Source: Haloplanus rubicundus
GTDB taxonomy: Archaea; Halobacteriota; Halobacteria; Halobacteriales; Haloferacaceae
Direction of reading: 5' to 3'
Assembly (NCBI RefSeq): GCF_003342675.1
Contig: NZ_CP031148.1
Span: 1,674,001-1,738,000, forward strand
DNA: 64,000 bases
Position numbers and translations under genes: made by a program. Of this stretch, positions 43,564-53,320 are shown piece after piece. The first letter of the stretch is position 1; each line of letters begins with the position of its first letter. The notes under the pieces are model-generated. The model did not search any database, was not told where the DNA came from, and was given only the letters and a program-made list of their open reading frames with translations.

Positions 43564-44094
43564 GTGAGTTCGAGTACCGACTACGAGGCGGTGGTGTACG
43601 ACCTCGACGGGACGCTCGTCCGACTCGCGGTCAACTGGAAGGCCGCCGCCAGCGACGCGACGACGGCGTTCGCCGAGGCGGGCGTCGACGCCGCCGACGC
43701 CGACCTCTGGTCGCTGTTCGAGACGGCGCCGGAGTACGGCCTGGCCGAGGACCTAGAGTCGATCCTCGCGGGCCACGAACGTCGCGGCGCCGAGCGTGCG
43801 ATCCGGCTCCCGCACGCCGACCGCATTCCGGAGTGGGGGGTTCCGGTCGGCGTCTGCTCGCTCAACGCCGAGGCGGCGTGTCGGCTGGCACTCGACCGAC
43901 ACGACCTGCTGGATCACGTCGACGTCGTCGTCGGCCGGGACTCGGTGGCGACGTACAAACCCGACCCCGAACCCCTGTTGACGACCATCGACCGCCTCGG
44001 CGCCGAGCCGTCTTCGGCGCTGTTCGTCGGCGACTCCGAACGCGACGCCGTGACCGCGGAGCGGGCGGGCGTCGCGTTCGAGTGGGTGGACTGA
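43564..44094 (+). CDS. HAD-superfamily hydrolase
   Basis: A 176-residue phosphatase-like protein starting at GTG. Motif I is VVYDLDGTLVRLAV (both Asp present, unlike the HAD at 25520), motif II VCSLN replaces the usual S/T-N with a Ser, motif III lysine lies in ATYKPDPEPLL and motif IV is LFVGDSERDAVTAE. Its cap is short (about residues 18-75). It is probably a small-molecule phosphatase of the phosphoglycolate or beta-phosphoglucomutase group. The start is only 138 bases from the surface-protein ATG, divergent from it. Confidence 0.87.
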   Translation: MSSSTDYEAVVYDLDGTLVRLAVNWKAAASDATTAFAEAGVDAADADLWSLFETAPEYGLAEDLESILAGHERRGAERAIRLPHADRIPEWGVPVGVCSLNAEAACRLALDRHDLLDHVDVVVGRDSVATYKPDPEPLLTTIDRLGAEPSSALFVGDSERDAVTAERAGVAFEWVD

Positions 44095-44098
44095 TCGC

Positions 44099-44518
44099 TC
44101 AACACTCGCGCTGAAGGAACTCGACGGACCGGTCGGCCGTGACCCGAACGATCAGCCGCTGGTGGTAACAGCCGGCGGGTGCCCACGTCGTCGACTCGGG
44201 GCCGGCGAGCACGCCGCCGTCCCGTGACGTTACCTCGACCGACACCTCGTACCGTCCGGTCTCGACGACGTTCGTGTCGCCGCCGCGAGTGTGTTCGGTC
44301 GGAAACATCCGGTACTCGCTCTCGTAGACGACGGCCGGATCGGCGAGGACGCCGCCGGTCGAGCGGACGACCGTCCGGACGCGAACCTCGCGGTCGAGTT
44401 CGTTCGCCCACTGGATCGAGCCGTAGCCGGTGTCGGTCGCTTCGAGGCCGGCGTAGGTGCCGAGGCTCCCGGCGAGGGCGCCACCGGCCGCCGCGAGCGC
44501 CGTTCGTCGCGTCGGCAT
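44099..44518 (-). CDS. Tat-exported small protein, unknown function
   Basis: A 139-residue protein with a twin-arginine signal MPTRRTALAAAGGALAGSLG; no lipobox cysteine follows, so it may be secreted or held by its signal. The mature part has beta-rich segments (REVRVRTVVRSTGGVLADP, then GRYEVSVEVTSRDGGVLAGP) and two cysteines, in PAGCYH and at the last residue (QREC), which probably pair outside the cell. I do not recognise the family. The frame extends 93 codons upstream to 44797, but the Tat start is preferred. It ends five bases after the convergent HAD gene. Confidence 0.7.
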   Translation of the reverse strand: MPTRRTALAAAGGALAGSLGTYAGLEATDTGYGSIQWANELDREVRVRTVVRSTGGVLADPAVVYESEYRMFPTEHTRGGDTNVVETGRYEVSVEVTSRDGGVLAGPESTTWAPAGCYHQRLIVRVTADRSVEFLQREC

Positions 44519-44594
44519 TCGTTCGGGCGATGCGCCTCGCCGCGCATAACCCTGTCCGTGCCACCCCGTGGCTCGGCGCCGGCCGACCCACGCA

Positions 44595-44603
44595 CTTTTT
44601 ATC
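44595..44603 (+). promoter_or_regulatory. TATA box of RNase J
   Basis: CTTTTTATC predicts a start site near 44625, which leaves a leader of about 150 bases before ATG 44776. Confidence 0.5.
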
Positions 44604-44633
44604 ACCCGGGTGTGTAGACCAGTGTACCAACGA

Positions 44634-44754
44634 CCCGCGGGCAAATGCGGCCGATGGCCGCATGCGGGGACCAGCGACCGACGTGCTGTAAGACGCCGGG
44701 GCCGGTGGCCCCCAGAGACGGGATTTGCGTGAGCACCCTTGCCACACTTGTGGC
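44634..44754 (+). promoter_or_regulatory. Highly structured 5' leader of RNase J mRNA
   Basis: Four consecutive hairpins can form: ATGCGGCC-GAT-GGCCGCAT (44645-44663) extended by CCCGC/GCGGG (44634-44638 with 44664-44668); GGGGCC-GGT-GGCCCC (44698-44712); a GGG...CCC pair enclosing GCGTGAGC near 44721-44738; and GCCAC-ACTT-GTGGC (44741-44754). No tRNA or other known RNA fold is recognised. Structure this dense between promoter and start is unusual in a group where most mRNAs lack leaders, so a regulatory RNA element or an independent small RNA is plausible. Confidence 0.5.
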
Positions 44755-44775
44755 GTTTCAATGCTCGGACAAACC

Positions 44776-46128
44776 ATGGAAATCGAAATCGCAACAATCG
44801 GCGGCTACGAGGAAGTCGGGCGGCAGATGACTGCCGTCCGCGCCGGTAACGACGTCGTCATCTTCGACATGGGTCTGAACCTGTCGCAGGTACTGATCCA
44901 CGACAACGTCGAAACCGAACAGATGCACAGTCTCGACCTGATCGACATGGGCGCCATCCCCGACGACCGGGTGATGAGCGACCTCGAAGGCGACGTACAG
45001 GCGATCGTCCCGACCCACGGTCACCTCGACCACATCGGCGCCATCTCGAAACTCGCCCACCGCTACGACGCCCCCGTCGTCGCGACGCCCTTTACCATCG
45101 AACTGGTGAAACAGCAGGTCCAGGGCGAGGACAAGTTCAACGTCGGCAACGACCTCGTGAAGATGGAGGCGGGGTCGACCATGTCCATCGGCGACTCCGG
45201 CAACGTCGAACTCGAGTTCGTCAACGTGACCCACTCGATCATCGACGCGATCAACCCCGTCATCCACACGCCGGAGGGCGCCATCGTCTACGGGCTGGAC
45301 AAGCGGATGGACCACACGCCGGTCATCGGCGACCCCATCGACATGGACCGCTTCCGCGAGATCGGTCGCGAAGGCGCGGGCGTCCTCGCGTACATCGAGG
45401 ACTGCACCAACGCGGGCCGGAAGGGCCGCACCCCTAGCGAGTCCGTCGCGCGCAAGCACCTGCGCGACGTGATGTACTCCGTCGAGGACTACGACGGCGG
45501 CATCGTCGCCACCACGTTCAGTTCCCACATCGCCCGCGTCACGAGCCTCGTCGAGTTCGCGGAGGACATCGGGCGCCAGCCCGTCCTCCTCGGTCGTTCG
45601 ATGGAAAAGTACTCGGGCACCGCCGAACGCCTCGACTTCGTCGACTTCCCGGACGACCTGGGGATGTACGGCCACCGCAAGTCCGTCGACCGCACGTTCA
45701 AGCGGATCATGAAGGAGGGCAAGGAGAACTACCTGCCCATCGTCACGGGCCACCAGGGCGAACCGCGCGCGATGCTGACGCGGATGGGTCGCGGCGAGAC
45801 GCCGTACGAACTGGAAGACGGTGACAAGGTGATGTTCTCGGCCCGCGTCATCCCGGAGCCGACGAACGAGGGCCAGCGCTACCAGTCCGAGCGCCTCCTC
45901 CGGATGCAGGGCGCGCGCATCTACGACGACATCCACGTCTCCGGCCACCTCCGCGAGGAGGGCCACTACGAGATGCTGGACGCGCTGCAGCCCCAGCACG
46001 TCATCCCGGCCCACCAGGACCTCGAAGGGTTCGCGCCCTACGTCGACCTGGCGGAGGGCATGGGCTACGCGCTCGGCCGTGACTTGCACGTCACGCGCAA
46101 CGGCAACATGATCCAGCTGGTGGAATGA
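44776..46128 (+). CDS. rnj: Ribonuclease J
   Basis: A 450-residue metallo-beta-lactamase/beta-CASP exoribonuclease of archaeal RNase J type, degrading RNA from the 5' end. The zinc motif THGHLDH is at residues 80-86; further hallmarks are [23 protein letters not shown] and, in the beta-CASP part, [14 protein letters not shown] and [15 protein letters not shown]; the end carries [15 protein letters not shown] and IPAHQD. ATG 44776 ([15 protein letters not shown]) matches the usual start of homologues; ATG 44761 would add five residues. It overlaps the prenyl synthase by four bases. It shares the fold of aCPSF1 at 4330 but has no KH domains. Confidence 0.95.
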   Translation: MEIEIATIGGYEEVGRQMTAVRAGNDVVIFDMGLNLSQVLIHDNVETEQMHSLDLIDMGAIPDDRVMSDLEGDVQAIVPTHGHLDHIGAISKLAHRYDAPVVATPFTIELVKQQVQGEDKFNVGNDLVKMEAGSTMSIGDSGNVELEFVNVTHSIIDAINPVIHTPEGAIVYGLDKRMDHTPVIGDPIDMDRFREIGREGAGVLAYIEDCTNAGRKGRTPSESVARKHLRDVMYSVEDYDGGIVATTFSSHIARVTSLVEFAEDIGRQPVLLGRSMEKYSGTAERLDFVDFPDDLGMYGHRKSVDRTFKRIMKEGKENYLPIVTGHQGEPRAMLTRMGRGETPYELEDGDKVMFSARVIPEPTNEGQRYQSERLLRMQGARIYDDIHVSGHLREEGHYEMLDALQPQHVIPAHQDLEGFAPYVDLAEGMGYALGRDLHVTRNGNMIQLVE

Positions 46129-47171
46129 CGACCGATTCGACGGAAGAGCGGGTGCTCGCCGCGGTTCGTGAGCGCCGGGAGCGGGTCAACGCGGCCATCG
46201 ACGAGGACCTCCCCCTCGTGGCGCCCGAACGGCTCTGGGAGGCGTCGCGCTACCTGCTGAAGGCGGGTGGCAAGCGTCTCCGGCCGACCGTCTCCCTGCT
46301 GGCCGCCGAGGCCATCGCGGACGTGCCCCCGCTCTCCGTCGACTACCGTCAGTTTCCCGCCCTCGACGGCGGCGAGGTGGACGTGATGGCCGGGGCGCTG
46401 AGCCTCGAAGTCATCCAGTCCTTTACCCTCATCCACGACGACATCATGGACGACGACGCGCTCCGTCGGGGCGTGCCCGCCGTCCACAAGGCCTACGACG
46501 TGGACACCGCCATCCTCGCGGGCGACACGCTCTACTCCACCGCCTTCGAGATCATGGCCGACACGGGTGCCGCGCCCGAGAACGGCTTGGAGGCGATGCG
46601 GATGCTCGCGGAGACCTGCACCCGCATCTGTGAGGGGCAGGCCCTCGACGTGGAGTTCGAGCGTCGACGCGACGTCCTCCCCGACGAGTACCTGGAGATG
46701 GTGGAGTCGAAGACCGCCGTCCTCTACGGCGACGCCGCGGCGACGCCGGCGATTCTCCTCGACGCCGACGACGAGGTGGTCGACGCGCTCTACGCCTACG
46801 GCATCAACTCCGGATCGGCGTTCCAGATTCAGGACGACGTGCTCGACCTGACCGTTCCCTCGGAGAAGCTCGGCAAACAGCGCGGCTCGGATCTCGTCGA
46901 GAACAAGGAGACGCTCATCACGCTCCACGCCCGCCAGCAGGGCGTCGACGTGGACGGCCTCGTCGACGCCGAGGACGCCGAGTCGCTGACCGACGCCGAA
47001 GTCGAGGAGGCCGTGGCGACGCTGAACGAAGCGGGCAGCATCGAGTACGCCCGCGAGAAGGCGCGCTCGCTCGTCGACGAGAGCAAGCGAAATCTCGAAG
47101 CCCTCCCCGACAACGAGGCTCGGTCGCTACTGGAAGCCATCGCGGAGTACCTCATCTCCCGGGGCTACTGA
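46125..47171 (+). CDS. idsA: Polyprenyl (geranylgeranyl) diphosphate synthase
   Basis: A 348-residue all-alpha trans-prenyltransferase making C20 (or C25) diphosphates from IPP for archaeal membrane lipids. The first aspartate-rich motif is DDIMD at residues 105-109 (in [15 protein letters not shown]), with the second at [24 protein letters not shown] marks the substrate-binding region. Phe and Thr at positions 4-5 before the first motif (SFTLIHDD) agree with chain length control of the short-chain type. It overlaps RNase J by four bases, a linkage seen in other haloarchaea; coupling RNA decay to isoprenoid synthesis has no evident reason. Confidence 0.93.
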   Translation: MTTDSTEERVLAAVRERRERVNAAIDEDLPLVAPERLWEASRYLLKAGGKRLRPTVSLLAAEAIADVPPLSVDYRQFPALDGGEVDVMAGALSLEVIQSFTLIHDDIMDDDALRRGVPAVHKAYDVDTAILAGDTLYSTAFEIMADTGAAPENGLEAMRMLAETCTRICEGQALDVEFERRRDVLPDEYLEMVESKTAVLYGDAAATPAILLDADDEVVDALYAYGINSGSAFQIQDDVLDLTVPSEKLGKQRGSDLVENKETLITLHARQQGVDVDGLVDAEDAESLTDAEVEEAVATLNEAGSIEYAREKARSLVDESKRNLEALPDNEARSLLEAIAEYLISRGY

Positions 47172-47183
47172 CGGCGGCTCTCT

Positions 47184-48137
47184 TTATCCTACAACCACGT
47201 ACGCAGCCGCGTACGCCAGCCACGCGACCGTGATCGCGCTCAGCCCGGTCAGGGTCGCCCCGAGCCAGTCGGGGGGGTCGACCGTCGGCCCACGGGGATC
47301 GCCGACGAGGCGGGCCCGCGGGAAGATTCCGAGGAGGCCGACGGCGAGGACCGAGAACACGAACGGGTAGGAGAGATCGAGCGTCGGCGCGGGGATGAGG
47401 AGGACGCTGGCGGCGTAGCCGGCGCCGAGGGTCGCCCGCGGGCTGACGGCCGTCGTCGGCCGCAGGCCGGTGGCGAGACAGACGACGGCCACCGCGGCCC
47501 AAACCGTCGCGAGTTCGACGCCGAACGCGGCGAGCAAGTGAAGCGTCGGGTCGGCCGCGAGGGCGACCCGGTCGGTCACGAGCGCCGCGTCGGCGGGGTA
47601 GAGCATCACCGGCGGTTCGCCGGTGAAGAGGTCGCCGAATGGGTGCGTGACGAGGCCGACGAGGGCGGCGCCGAGTATCTGCGGCGCCGTCAGCGCGGCG
47701 TGCCGGCCGGCGACCGTGCCGACGACGGCGGCGCCGAGGACGAACAGGAGCGTGATCAGCGCCGCGAGTGCCCCGCCGATGGTTCCGACTACTGCGATCA
47801 AGAGGCCACCGAGCACGACCGAGAGCGCTCCGGCGGACCGGGAATCGGTCGCCCGGAGCGCGGCCAGCAGGGCCACCGGGACCGCGAGGACGAGCGAGTG
47901 GGTGACCGCACGGTGGACGACGTTTCCGGTCGACCAGAACGCGCCGGCGACGGCGAGGGCGTCGCCGCCGGCGGCGCCGGCGACGCCGACCAGGGCGTAG
48001 GCCATATCCACGTCGGGGAGGGCGGCGAACGCGCCGGCGACGACACCGAGCGCGAGCGCGCGTTCCGTGCGCCAGCCGCGGGCGACGGCGACGCCACCGA
48101 CGAGGGCGAAGGCGAGTGCGGCGTGGCCGACGAACAT
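47184..48137 (-). CDS. Membrane-bound metal-dependent hydrolase (DUF457/YdjM family)
   Basis: A 317-residue protein with about eight membrane segments. Conserved His/Asp positions of the LexA-binding/metal-dependent hydrolase group are present: MFVGHAALAFALVGG at the N-terminus, ALPDVDMAY, HRAVTHSLVLAVPVA and THPFGDLFTGEPPVM. These suggest a metal site at the membrane surface and a lipid or phosphoester substrate, but the chemistry is unknown. The start at ATG 48137 lies 27 bases from a minus-strand TATA, and a perfect inverted repeat (48145-48161) lies between them. It ends close to the prenyl synthase end. Confidence 0.85.
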   Translation of the reverse strand: MFVGHAALAFALVGGVAVARGWRTERALALGVVAGAFAALPDVDMAYALVGVAGAAGGDALAVAGAFWSTGNVVHRAVTHSLVLAVPVALLAALRATDSRSAGALSVVLGGLLIAVVGTIGGALAALITLLFVLGAAVVGTVAGRHAALTAPQILGAALVGLVTHPFGDLFTGEPPVMLYPADAALVTDRVALAADPTLHLLAAFGVELATVWAAVAVVCLATGLRPTTAVSPRATLGAGYAASVLLIPAPTLDLSYPFVFSVLAVGLLGIFPRARLVGDPRGPTVDPPDWLGATLTGLSAITVAWLAYAAAYVVVG

Positions 48138-48144
48138 GCATTAC

Positions 48145-48161
48145 GTTCTCGCGGCGAGAAC
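48145..48161. promoter_or_regulatory. Palindrome GTTCTCG-CGG-CGAGAAC at a transcript start
   Basis: A perfect seven-base inverted repeat with a three-base centre sits between the minus-strand TATA (CCATTTATG, 48169-48161) and ATG 48137. Binding here would block initiation of the hydrolase gene, so it fits a repressor site. Confidence 0.5.
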
Positions 48162-48192
48162 ATAAATGGCGTGGGCGTCGTGCGAACAGGAG

Positions 48193-48744
48193 TCACCCCT
48201 CGTCGGCGGCGACCTTGGTCCACCGGGCCTCGATGTCGGCGTTCCCGCGGACGACGGTGTCGTCGTCGACGGCGAAGCGCGTCTTGCGGAGTTCGATGGA
48301 TCGGACGACGCCCTCCATGTCGCCGACGCGGACGGTGTCGCCGGCCTCGAAGTCGGGGTCCCGGAGGAGGTAGACGCCGGCGACGGCGTCGGCGATCATG
48401 TCGCTCGTCGCGTAGGAGACGCCGAGGGCGACGAAACCGGCGGCGGTGCCGAGCGACGCCGCGATGCCCTCCAGTCCGACCACGGAGAGCGTCGAGAGAC
48501 CGACGCCGAACCAGAGGAAGACGGCGACGACGGTGGTGAGAAACTGGCGGTAGACCGGCGACTCCCCGCCCATCGTTCGCGCGAGGACGGCCTTCAGGAC
48601 GGCGAGGACGAGTTTGACGAACAGCGCCGCCAACACCAGAAAGACGACGCCGCCGACGACGGTGGGGACGGCTTCGATCAGGCGGCGAAGGAACTCGTCG
48701 AGTGCACGCACGAGAACGTTCGACTGCAGTACGGCGCCGCGCAT
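48193..48744 (-). CDS. Minimal MscS-type mechanosensitive channel
   Basis: A 183-residue protein, short for MscS. Three hydrophobic segments (about residues 22-45, 68-88 and 93-115) are followed by the pore helix region LGTAAGFVALGVSYATSDMI with alternating Gly/Ala, then the beta domain (FEAGDTVRVGDMEGVVRSIEL). The C-terminal alpha/beta vestibule domain is absent; the sequence ends after NADIEARWTKVAADEG. Such short MscS-like proteins exist in archaea and could release ions on osmotic down-shock. It lies 55 bases upstream of the hydrolase gene in the same direction. Confidence 0.85.
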   Translation of the reverse strand: MRGAVLQSNVLVRALDEFLRRLIEAVPTVVGGVVFLVLAALFVKLVLAVLKAVLARTMGGESPVYRQFLTTVVAVFLWFGVGLSTLSVVGLEGIAASLGTAAGFVALGVSYATSDMIADAVAGVYLLRDPDFEAGDTVRVGDMEGVVRSIELRKTRFAVDDDTVVRGNADIEARWTKVAADEG

Positions 48745-48775
48745 ACGGTCCGTGGCGGGCGCCCGCCACTAAAGG

Positions 48776-49111
48776 TTACGCGCCGACCGCCCGATCGACG
48801 ACTTCGTAGTCGTCGCCGTCGACGCCGATGACCGCCCACTCGTAGTCCGGATCGAGTCCGGCGAGTCGATCACGGAGGTCCCCTGCGGCCTCCATCCACG
48901 TTACGAAACAGCGCAGACGATAGTCCGTCGTCCCGCCGTCCGCTCGGAGTTCGGGGGGCGAAGACGCCTCGTCGGCGTCGAGTGCGGTCACGTGGACGGT
49001 GCGCCACTTGCGTTCGGCCCTGAGATCGACCCCGTCGCCGTCGACGGAGTATCCGAGGCGGCGGAACACGTCCCGCGCCTCTTCGACAGGTGGCATGGTA
49101 ACAGGGGCCAT
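48776..49111 (-). CDS. Small conserved haloarchaeal protein (DUF7116-like)
   Basis: A 111-residue soluble protein: MAPVTMPPVEEARDVFRRLG, then KWRTVHVTALDADEASSP and RLRCFVTWMEAAGDLRDRL, ending with YEWAVIGVDGDDYEVV. From memory this resembles DUF7116, with no known role. Two ATGs are possible; 49111 is chosen because a minus-strand TATA (ATTTATCAT at about 49136-49144) lies at leaderless distance. Likely alpha/beta fold. Its neighbour is the mechanosensitive channel 31 bases downstream. Confidence 0.7.
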   Translation of the reverse strand: MAPVTMPPVEEARDVFRRLGYSVDGDGVDLRAERKWRTVHVTALDADEASSPPELRADGGTTDYRLRCFVTWMEAAGDLRDRLAGLDPDYEWAVIGVDGDDYEVVDRAVGA

Positions 49112-49190
49112 GTAAGCGTGGATACGGCGGCTCGGATGATAAATGTTACCACGATAATACGTGTGGCCGGCCGAACGCCGGTGAGCGTGT

Positions 49191-50579
49191 TCAGACGGTC
49201 GGTTCGACGTTCTGGTTCGTGCTGAACAGGTTGTCGGGGTCCCACTCGTCTTTCAGTTCGACTAGCCGGTCGTACGTATCACCGTAAGCGGCGCGAACCC
49301 GGTCGTCCTCGTCGTCGTCCATGTAGTTCACGTAGACCCCGTCGGCGGCGTACGGTTTGAGGGCCTCGTGGAACTCCCGGGCCCACGTGAGGTGTTCCTC
49401 GTCCCGCTCCGAATCCGTCCACTTCGGGGCGACGGTGAAGGAGAACGTCCGGTCGCGGTGTGGGAAGGCAGTTGCGTCGGCCTCGGCGATTGCCCCCTCC
49501 ATCCACTCGAAGAACATCGAGGAGTACGGCGACGGAATCGACTCGACGTGGTTCATCAGCGTCTCGACGAAACCTTCGGAAATTTCGTCGTAAAAGTTAG
49601 ATTTCCAGTAGTTGCGGTGCCCCTCGCAGTAGAGTTCGTCGGCCTGCGCTTGATAGACCGTGTACGGCATCGTCTCGGTCAGGTCCGCGATGGGGTCCCC
49701 GAAGTCGCGAAGCGGCTGGAACGCCGCCCTCGCCTCCGCCACGTCGCCGGCGTAGAGTCCCCGAAACGCCAACAGCGTCTCGCCGTGTAGGGGCTCCGGT
49801 AGGCCGTACTCGGGGCTGCCCCGCAGAATCGCCGCGTAACACCCCACCTCGTTCGGCGCGTCGCTCATGAACTCCTCGTAGAACTGTAGGGTCTCGGGGA
49901 CAGCCTCGTACGGGTAGAGGAGCCTGACGCTGAGTATCTCCGGCCCCAGCTCGTGGAGGTCGAACTCGAACGCCGTCGCGACGCCGAAGTTGCCGCCGCC
50001 CCCACGCATCGCCCAGAAGAGGTCCGGACGCTCGTCCGCACTGGCGTGGACGAGTTCACCCGCCGCGGTCACGACGTCCACCGACCGGAGGTTGTCGTGG
50101 GCGAGGCCGAACTTCCGGGCGAGATAGCCGAGGCCGCCGCCGAGCGTGAGTCCGGCGACGCCCGTCGACGTGACGATACCACCCGTCGTGGCGAGGCCGA
50201 ACGCCTGGGTCTCGTGGTCCACGTCACCCCACGTTGCGCCGGCACCGACGCGGGCAGTCCGGGCCGCCGGATCTACCCGGATCCAGTCCATCGGTGCGAG
50301 GTCGATCACCAGCCCCTCACACAGCGCGGTGCCGGCGACGTTGTGGCCTCCACCCTTGACTGCCAGCGGAACGTCGTGTTCCCGCGCTACGTCGACAGCA
50401 GTCATCACGTCGGCTGCCCCCGTACACCGGGCGACGACTGCGGGCTTCGTGTCGATCATAGCGTTCCACACCGACCGGGCCTCGTCGTAGCCGTCGTCAT
50501 CGGGTTGGAGGACCGCCCCGTGCAGTCGTTCGCGTAACGATTCGACTGTCGCGTCGTCGAGCTGACTTGCTGTCCCCAT
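49191..50579 (-). CDS. FAD-linked oxidase, second berberine-bridge-enzyme type paralogue
   Basis: A 462-residue paralogue of the protein at 15657-17078. The shared order is GAVLQPDDDGYDEARSVWN, AVKGGGHNVAG (histidyl flavin site), TGVAGLTLGGGLGYLARKF, DLFWAMRGGGGNFGVATAFE and the C-terminal DEWDPDNLFSTNQN, so the BBE region keeps the NPDNLF-like end lost in the first copy. Substrates of such enzymes are sugars, alcohols or secondary metabolites. No regulator gene is next to it, unlike the first copy. The 157-base gap upstream contains an AT-rich minus-strand TAACATTTAACATGG stretch near 50668-50682, the probable promoter. Confidence 0.9.
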   Translation of the reverse strand: MGTASQLDDATVESLRERLHGAVLQPDDDGYDEARSVWNAMIDTKPAVVARCTGAADVMTAVDVAREHDVPLAVKGGGHNVAGTALCEGLVIDLAPMDWIRVDPAARTARVGAGATWGDVDHETQAFGLATTGGIVTSTGVAGLTLGGGLGYLARKFGLAHDNLRSVDVVTAAGELVHASADERPDLFWAMRGGGGNFGVATAFEFDLHELGPEILSVRLLYPYEAVPETLQFYEEFMSDAPNEVGCYAAILRGSPEYGLPEPLHGETLLAFRGLYAGDVAEARAAFQPLRDFGDPIADLTETMPYTVYQAQADELYCEGHRNYWKSNFYDEISEGFVETLMNHVESIPSPYSSMFFEWMEGAIAEADATAFPHRDRTFSFTVAPKWTDSERDEEHLTWAREFHEALKPYAADGVYVNYMDDDEDDRVRAAYGDTYDRLVELKDEWDPDNLFSTNQNVEPTV

Positions 50580-50736
50580 CCTGTTGCCCCCTTCGGCCGT
50601 TCCGCGTCGGCCACTCGCGACTCCCCACGTCCGACGCGAAACCCCCCTTGCACTTCGGCGACATCCATGTTAAATGTTAGCAGAAAACACGGTCGGCGAT
50701 CTGCCGCGACCGTACCGCAGCCAGTCCGCTCTCCGG

Positions 50737-52674
50737 TTACAGCGGCGCCGCGTTCGCCCCGTCGGCTTGGGCCTCCGCGTCGCTCACGTCGAACGCCGAC
50801 AGGAGCGACCGGAGTCGTTCGGCGCGATCGCTGAGCGACGTGACGTTGGCGCTCACCTGCGACATCGAGGCGGCCTGTTCCTCGGCGGCGGCGGACGCGT
50901 TCTCGCTCTCGTCGGCCGTCGTCCGGCTGATGTCGGCCACCTGTTCGACCATCGACACCGCCTCCTCGGTGCTCGCGGCCTGATCGTCGGCCGTCTCGCT
51001 GATGTCCTGAATCCCGCTATCGGTCGCTTCGGCGTTCTCGGTCACCTGCGTGAAGGCGTCGACGACTTCCTGGAACGCCTCGACGCCCTCTTCCATGTCC
51101 CGTTCGGCCGCCCGCGCCTTCTCGACTGCCGTCTCCGTCTGTGACTGTGTCGTCTGGATGAGGTCTTCGATCTCGTTCGCCGAGCCCTGCGTCTTCTCGG
51201 CCAACTGCTTCACCTCGTTCGCGACGACGGCGAACCCGCTTCCGTCGGCCGATCCATCGCCGTTTCCGGCGCGGGCGGCTTCGATGTTGGCGTTCAGCGC
51301 CAGCATGTTCGTCTGCTCGGCGATGTCGCCGATGAGGCCGATGATCTCCTCGATTTCGGCCATCCGCTCGTCGAGTTTCTCGACGTTTTCCACCGTGGAA
51401 TCGATCGCCGTCTGCACGTCGCGGGCGTCCTCGATCGCCCCCTGTGCCGTCCGCTCGCCGGCCTCGGCGATTTCGGCCGTCTCGTGGGAGCGCTCGGCGA
51501 CCGTCTCGGCGGAGGCGGCCACTTCCTCGACCGTCGCCGACAGGTCCGTCATCTCGGTCGAGACGGTTTCCAGCATCTCCCGCTGTTCGTAGGCGCCGTC
51601 GGCGATTTCTTGGATCGTCTCGCTCACCTCCTCGCTCGCCTGCTTGGCCTCGTCGGCGCCGGCGTTCGCCTCCTCGCTCGCCGCCGACACCTCCTCCGCG
51701 AACGACTGGATGTCCCGCATCGCCGACTCCGTCTCCGCCATCATCTCGTTGAACGCCTCGGCGATCCGTTCCATCGCCTCGCTCTCGCTGTCCGCCTCCA
51801 GTCGGACGCTCAAATCCCCGTCCGCGGCCCGTGCCATCGCGGTGCTGTAGGCGTCCGCCTTCGCTTCGAGGTGGTCGTTCAACCCCTCGACCTCCCGCTG
51901 TTTGGCCTCGGCTTCGGCTTTCGCCTCCTCCGCCTCGGCTTTCATGCGTTCGATTTCGGCCTTCTTCGCTTCCAAGTTCTCGACCTCTTCGGTCTTCGCC
52001 TCGGCCTCACGGAGTCGCTGTTGTGCCTCCTCTCGCGATTTCTCCGTCGAGTACCAGTGTGCCATCAGGGCGGCCGCGAGCATCAAGACGAACACGCCGT
52101 GGATGAGCCCCCACACCCACGGGTTGTTGATCGCGGCGGTGTGGTTGTACACCCGCTCGGGGTTGATCATCCCGAAGACGCCGTGGGTAAGGACGACGTA
52201 GCCGATGCCGAGGGCGAACGGCACCCAGTCCTCGTAGACGGCGACGACGGCCATCCCGACGAAAAAGAGGAAGTGGGCTTCGATGAACCCACCCGAGAAG
52301 TGGACGAGCACGACCGAGGTAGACAGGACGCCGAGCGTCCCGAGGGCCGTCCGCACTCGCCGGGGGAGTTGCGGGAGCCCCGCCACGAGGGCCACCCCCG
52401 CCAGGAGTCCGAGTTCGAAGAGGACGTGTGAGAGGGGAATCGCAGGGAGCGTCGCCCCCGTCACCAGCGACTCCGCTCCCTCGTACGTCCCGATGAGAAA
52501 CAGGGCGGGGATCGCCGCCAGTATCAGAATGCGAATATTTCGGTGTCGACTCCGCCACGTCTCCGTCGGAATGGAGTGCCCGTCGGGAATGTACGCCACG
52601 AACTCCCGGATAGCGCCCGGCCCGTGCGTCGCCCCGGAGTCCGCCGGCCCGGCATCGCGTGATATCTCCGCCAT
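50737..52674 (-). CDS. Methyl-accepting chemotaxis transducer with multi-TM sensor
   Basis: A 645-residue transducer. The N-terminal 40 residues are soluble, then about six membrane helices (from [19 protein letters not shown] to [19 protein letters not shown]), with the sequence [20 protein letters not shown] and [20 protein letters not shown] recalling the His-rich membrane sensor found in bacterial MCPs and cyclases. A long coiled coil, a HAMP-like region ([15 protein letters not shown]) and the signalling hairpin (ANIEAARAG, then [19 protein letters not shown]) follow. It would modulate CheA and thereby the archaellum. No che genes are in the window. ATG 52674 gives [14 protein letters not shown]. 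Confidence 0.9.
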   Translation of the reverse strand: MAEISRDAGPADSGATHGPGAIREFVAYIPDGHSIPTETWRSRHRNIRILILAAIPALFLIGTYEGAESLVTGATLPAIPLSHVLFELGLLAGVALVAGLPQLPRRVRTALGTLGVLSTSVVLVHFSGGFIEAHFLFFVGMAVVAVYEDWVPFALGIGYVVLTHGVFGMINPERVYNHTAAINNPWVWGLIHGVFVLMLAAALMAHWYSTEKSREEAQQRLREAEAKTEEVENLEAKKAEIERMKAEAEEAKAEAEAKQREVEGLNDHLEAKADAYSTAMARAADGDLSVRLEADSESEAMERIAEAFNEMMAETESAMRDIQSFAEEVSAASEEANAGADEAKQASEEVSETIQEIADGAYEQREMLETVSTEMTDLSATVEEVAASAETVAERSHETAEIAEAGERTAQGAIEDARDVQTAIDSTVENVEKLDERMAEIEEIIGLIGDIAEQTNMLALNANIEAARAGNGDGSADGSGFAVVANEVKQLAEKTQGSANEIEDLIQTTQSQTETAVEKARAAERDMEEGVEAFQEVVDAFTQVTENAEATDSGIQDISETADDQAASTEEAVSMVEQVADISRTTADESENASAAAEEQAASMSQVSANVTSLSDRAERLRSLLSAFDVSDAEAQADGANAAPL

Positions 52675-52790
52675 ACAGCTGTAGATCCTCACAGCGGAAA
52701 AAAGGGCTTCCCACCCAGTATCACGCCTGATACTTCTACTTCCTACTCCGCCGAGCGTGGCGATACCGGCGTCGGACGCGACGGTGACAG

Positions 52791-53156
52791 TTACGTCCGG
52801 AACGACTCGCCACAGCCACACTCGGAGACGACGTTCGGGTTCTCGACGTGGAATCCCTCGGCCTGGAGGCCGGATTCGTAGTCGAGCACCGAGCCGCCGA
52901 TGTAGTCGACGCTCGCGGGGTCGACGAACACGCGCAGGTCGTGGCGCTCGACGACGGTGTCGTCCTCCTCCGGTTCGTCGTCGAAGCGCATGCCGTACGA
53001 GAGGCCGGCACAGCCTCCCTGTTGGACGAACAGGCGGAGGCCACCCACGTCGACGTCCATCCCCTCGCGGTCCATCAGCGCGAGCGCTTCCGAGGCGGCC
53101 TCCGGAGTCACTTCCACCACCCGGTCGCTCGTCCCTTCGACTGATTCGGTACTCAT
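52791..53156 (-). CDS. A-type iron-sulfur carrier (IscA/HesB/ErpA family)
   Basis: A 121-residue iron-sulfur cluster carrier. The three ligand cysteines occur in [12 protein letters not shown] and in the C-terminal [18 protein letters not shown] and [16 protein letters not shown] are the usual connecting segments. It receives clusters from the SUF machinery and passes them to apo-enzymes, possibly including KorB, nth and other cluster proteins of this window. ATG 53156 gives [12 protein letters not shown], a short acidic extension as usual in haloarchaea. Confidence 0.93.
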   Translation of the reverse strand: MSTESVEGTSDRVVEVTPEAASEALALMDREGMDVDVGGLRLFVQQGGCAGLSYGMRFDDEPEEDDTVVERHDLRVFVDPASVDYIGGSVLDYESGLQAEGFHVENPNVVSECGCGESFRT

Positions 53157-53320
53157 GGACGTGGATACACCGCGAAGCCTGTTAACCCTGACGGGGAGAT
53201 GTAATCGGTCGTCGTTACTTCCGCCGACGGTCCCGAGCGACGGGGGCGACACGTCCGCGCCGACGATCCGTCCGGCCCGCGGCACCGGCCCCGTCCTCGA
53301 TGGCGTCTCGGGATCGCGGT

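Noticed and set aside
44620-44775. RNase P or SRP RNA in the RNase J leader
   Set aside because: The leader is too short and lacks the conserved segments of these RNAs; only local hairpins are seen.
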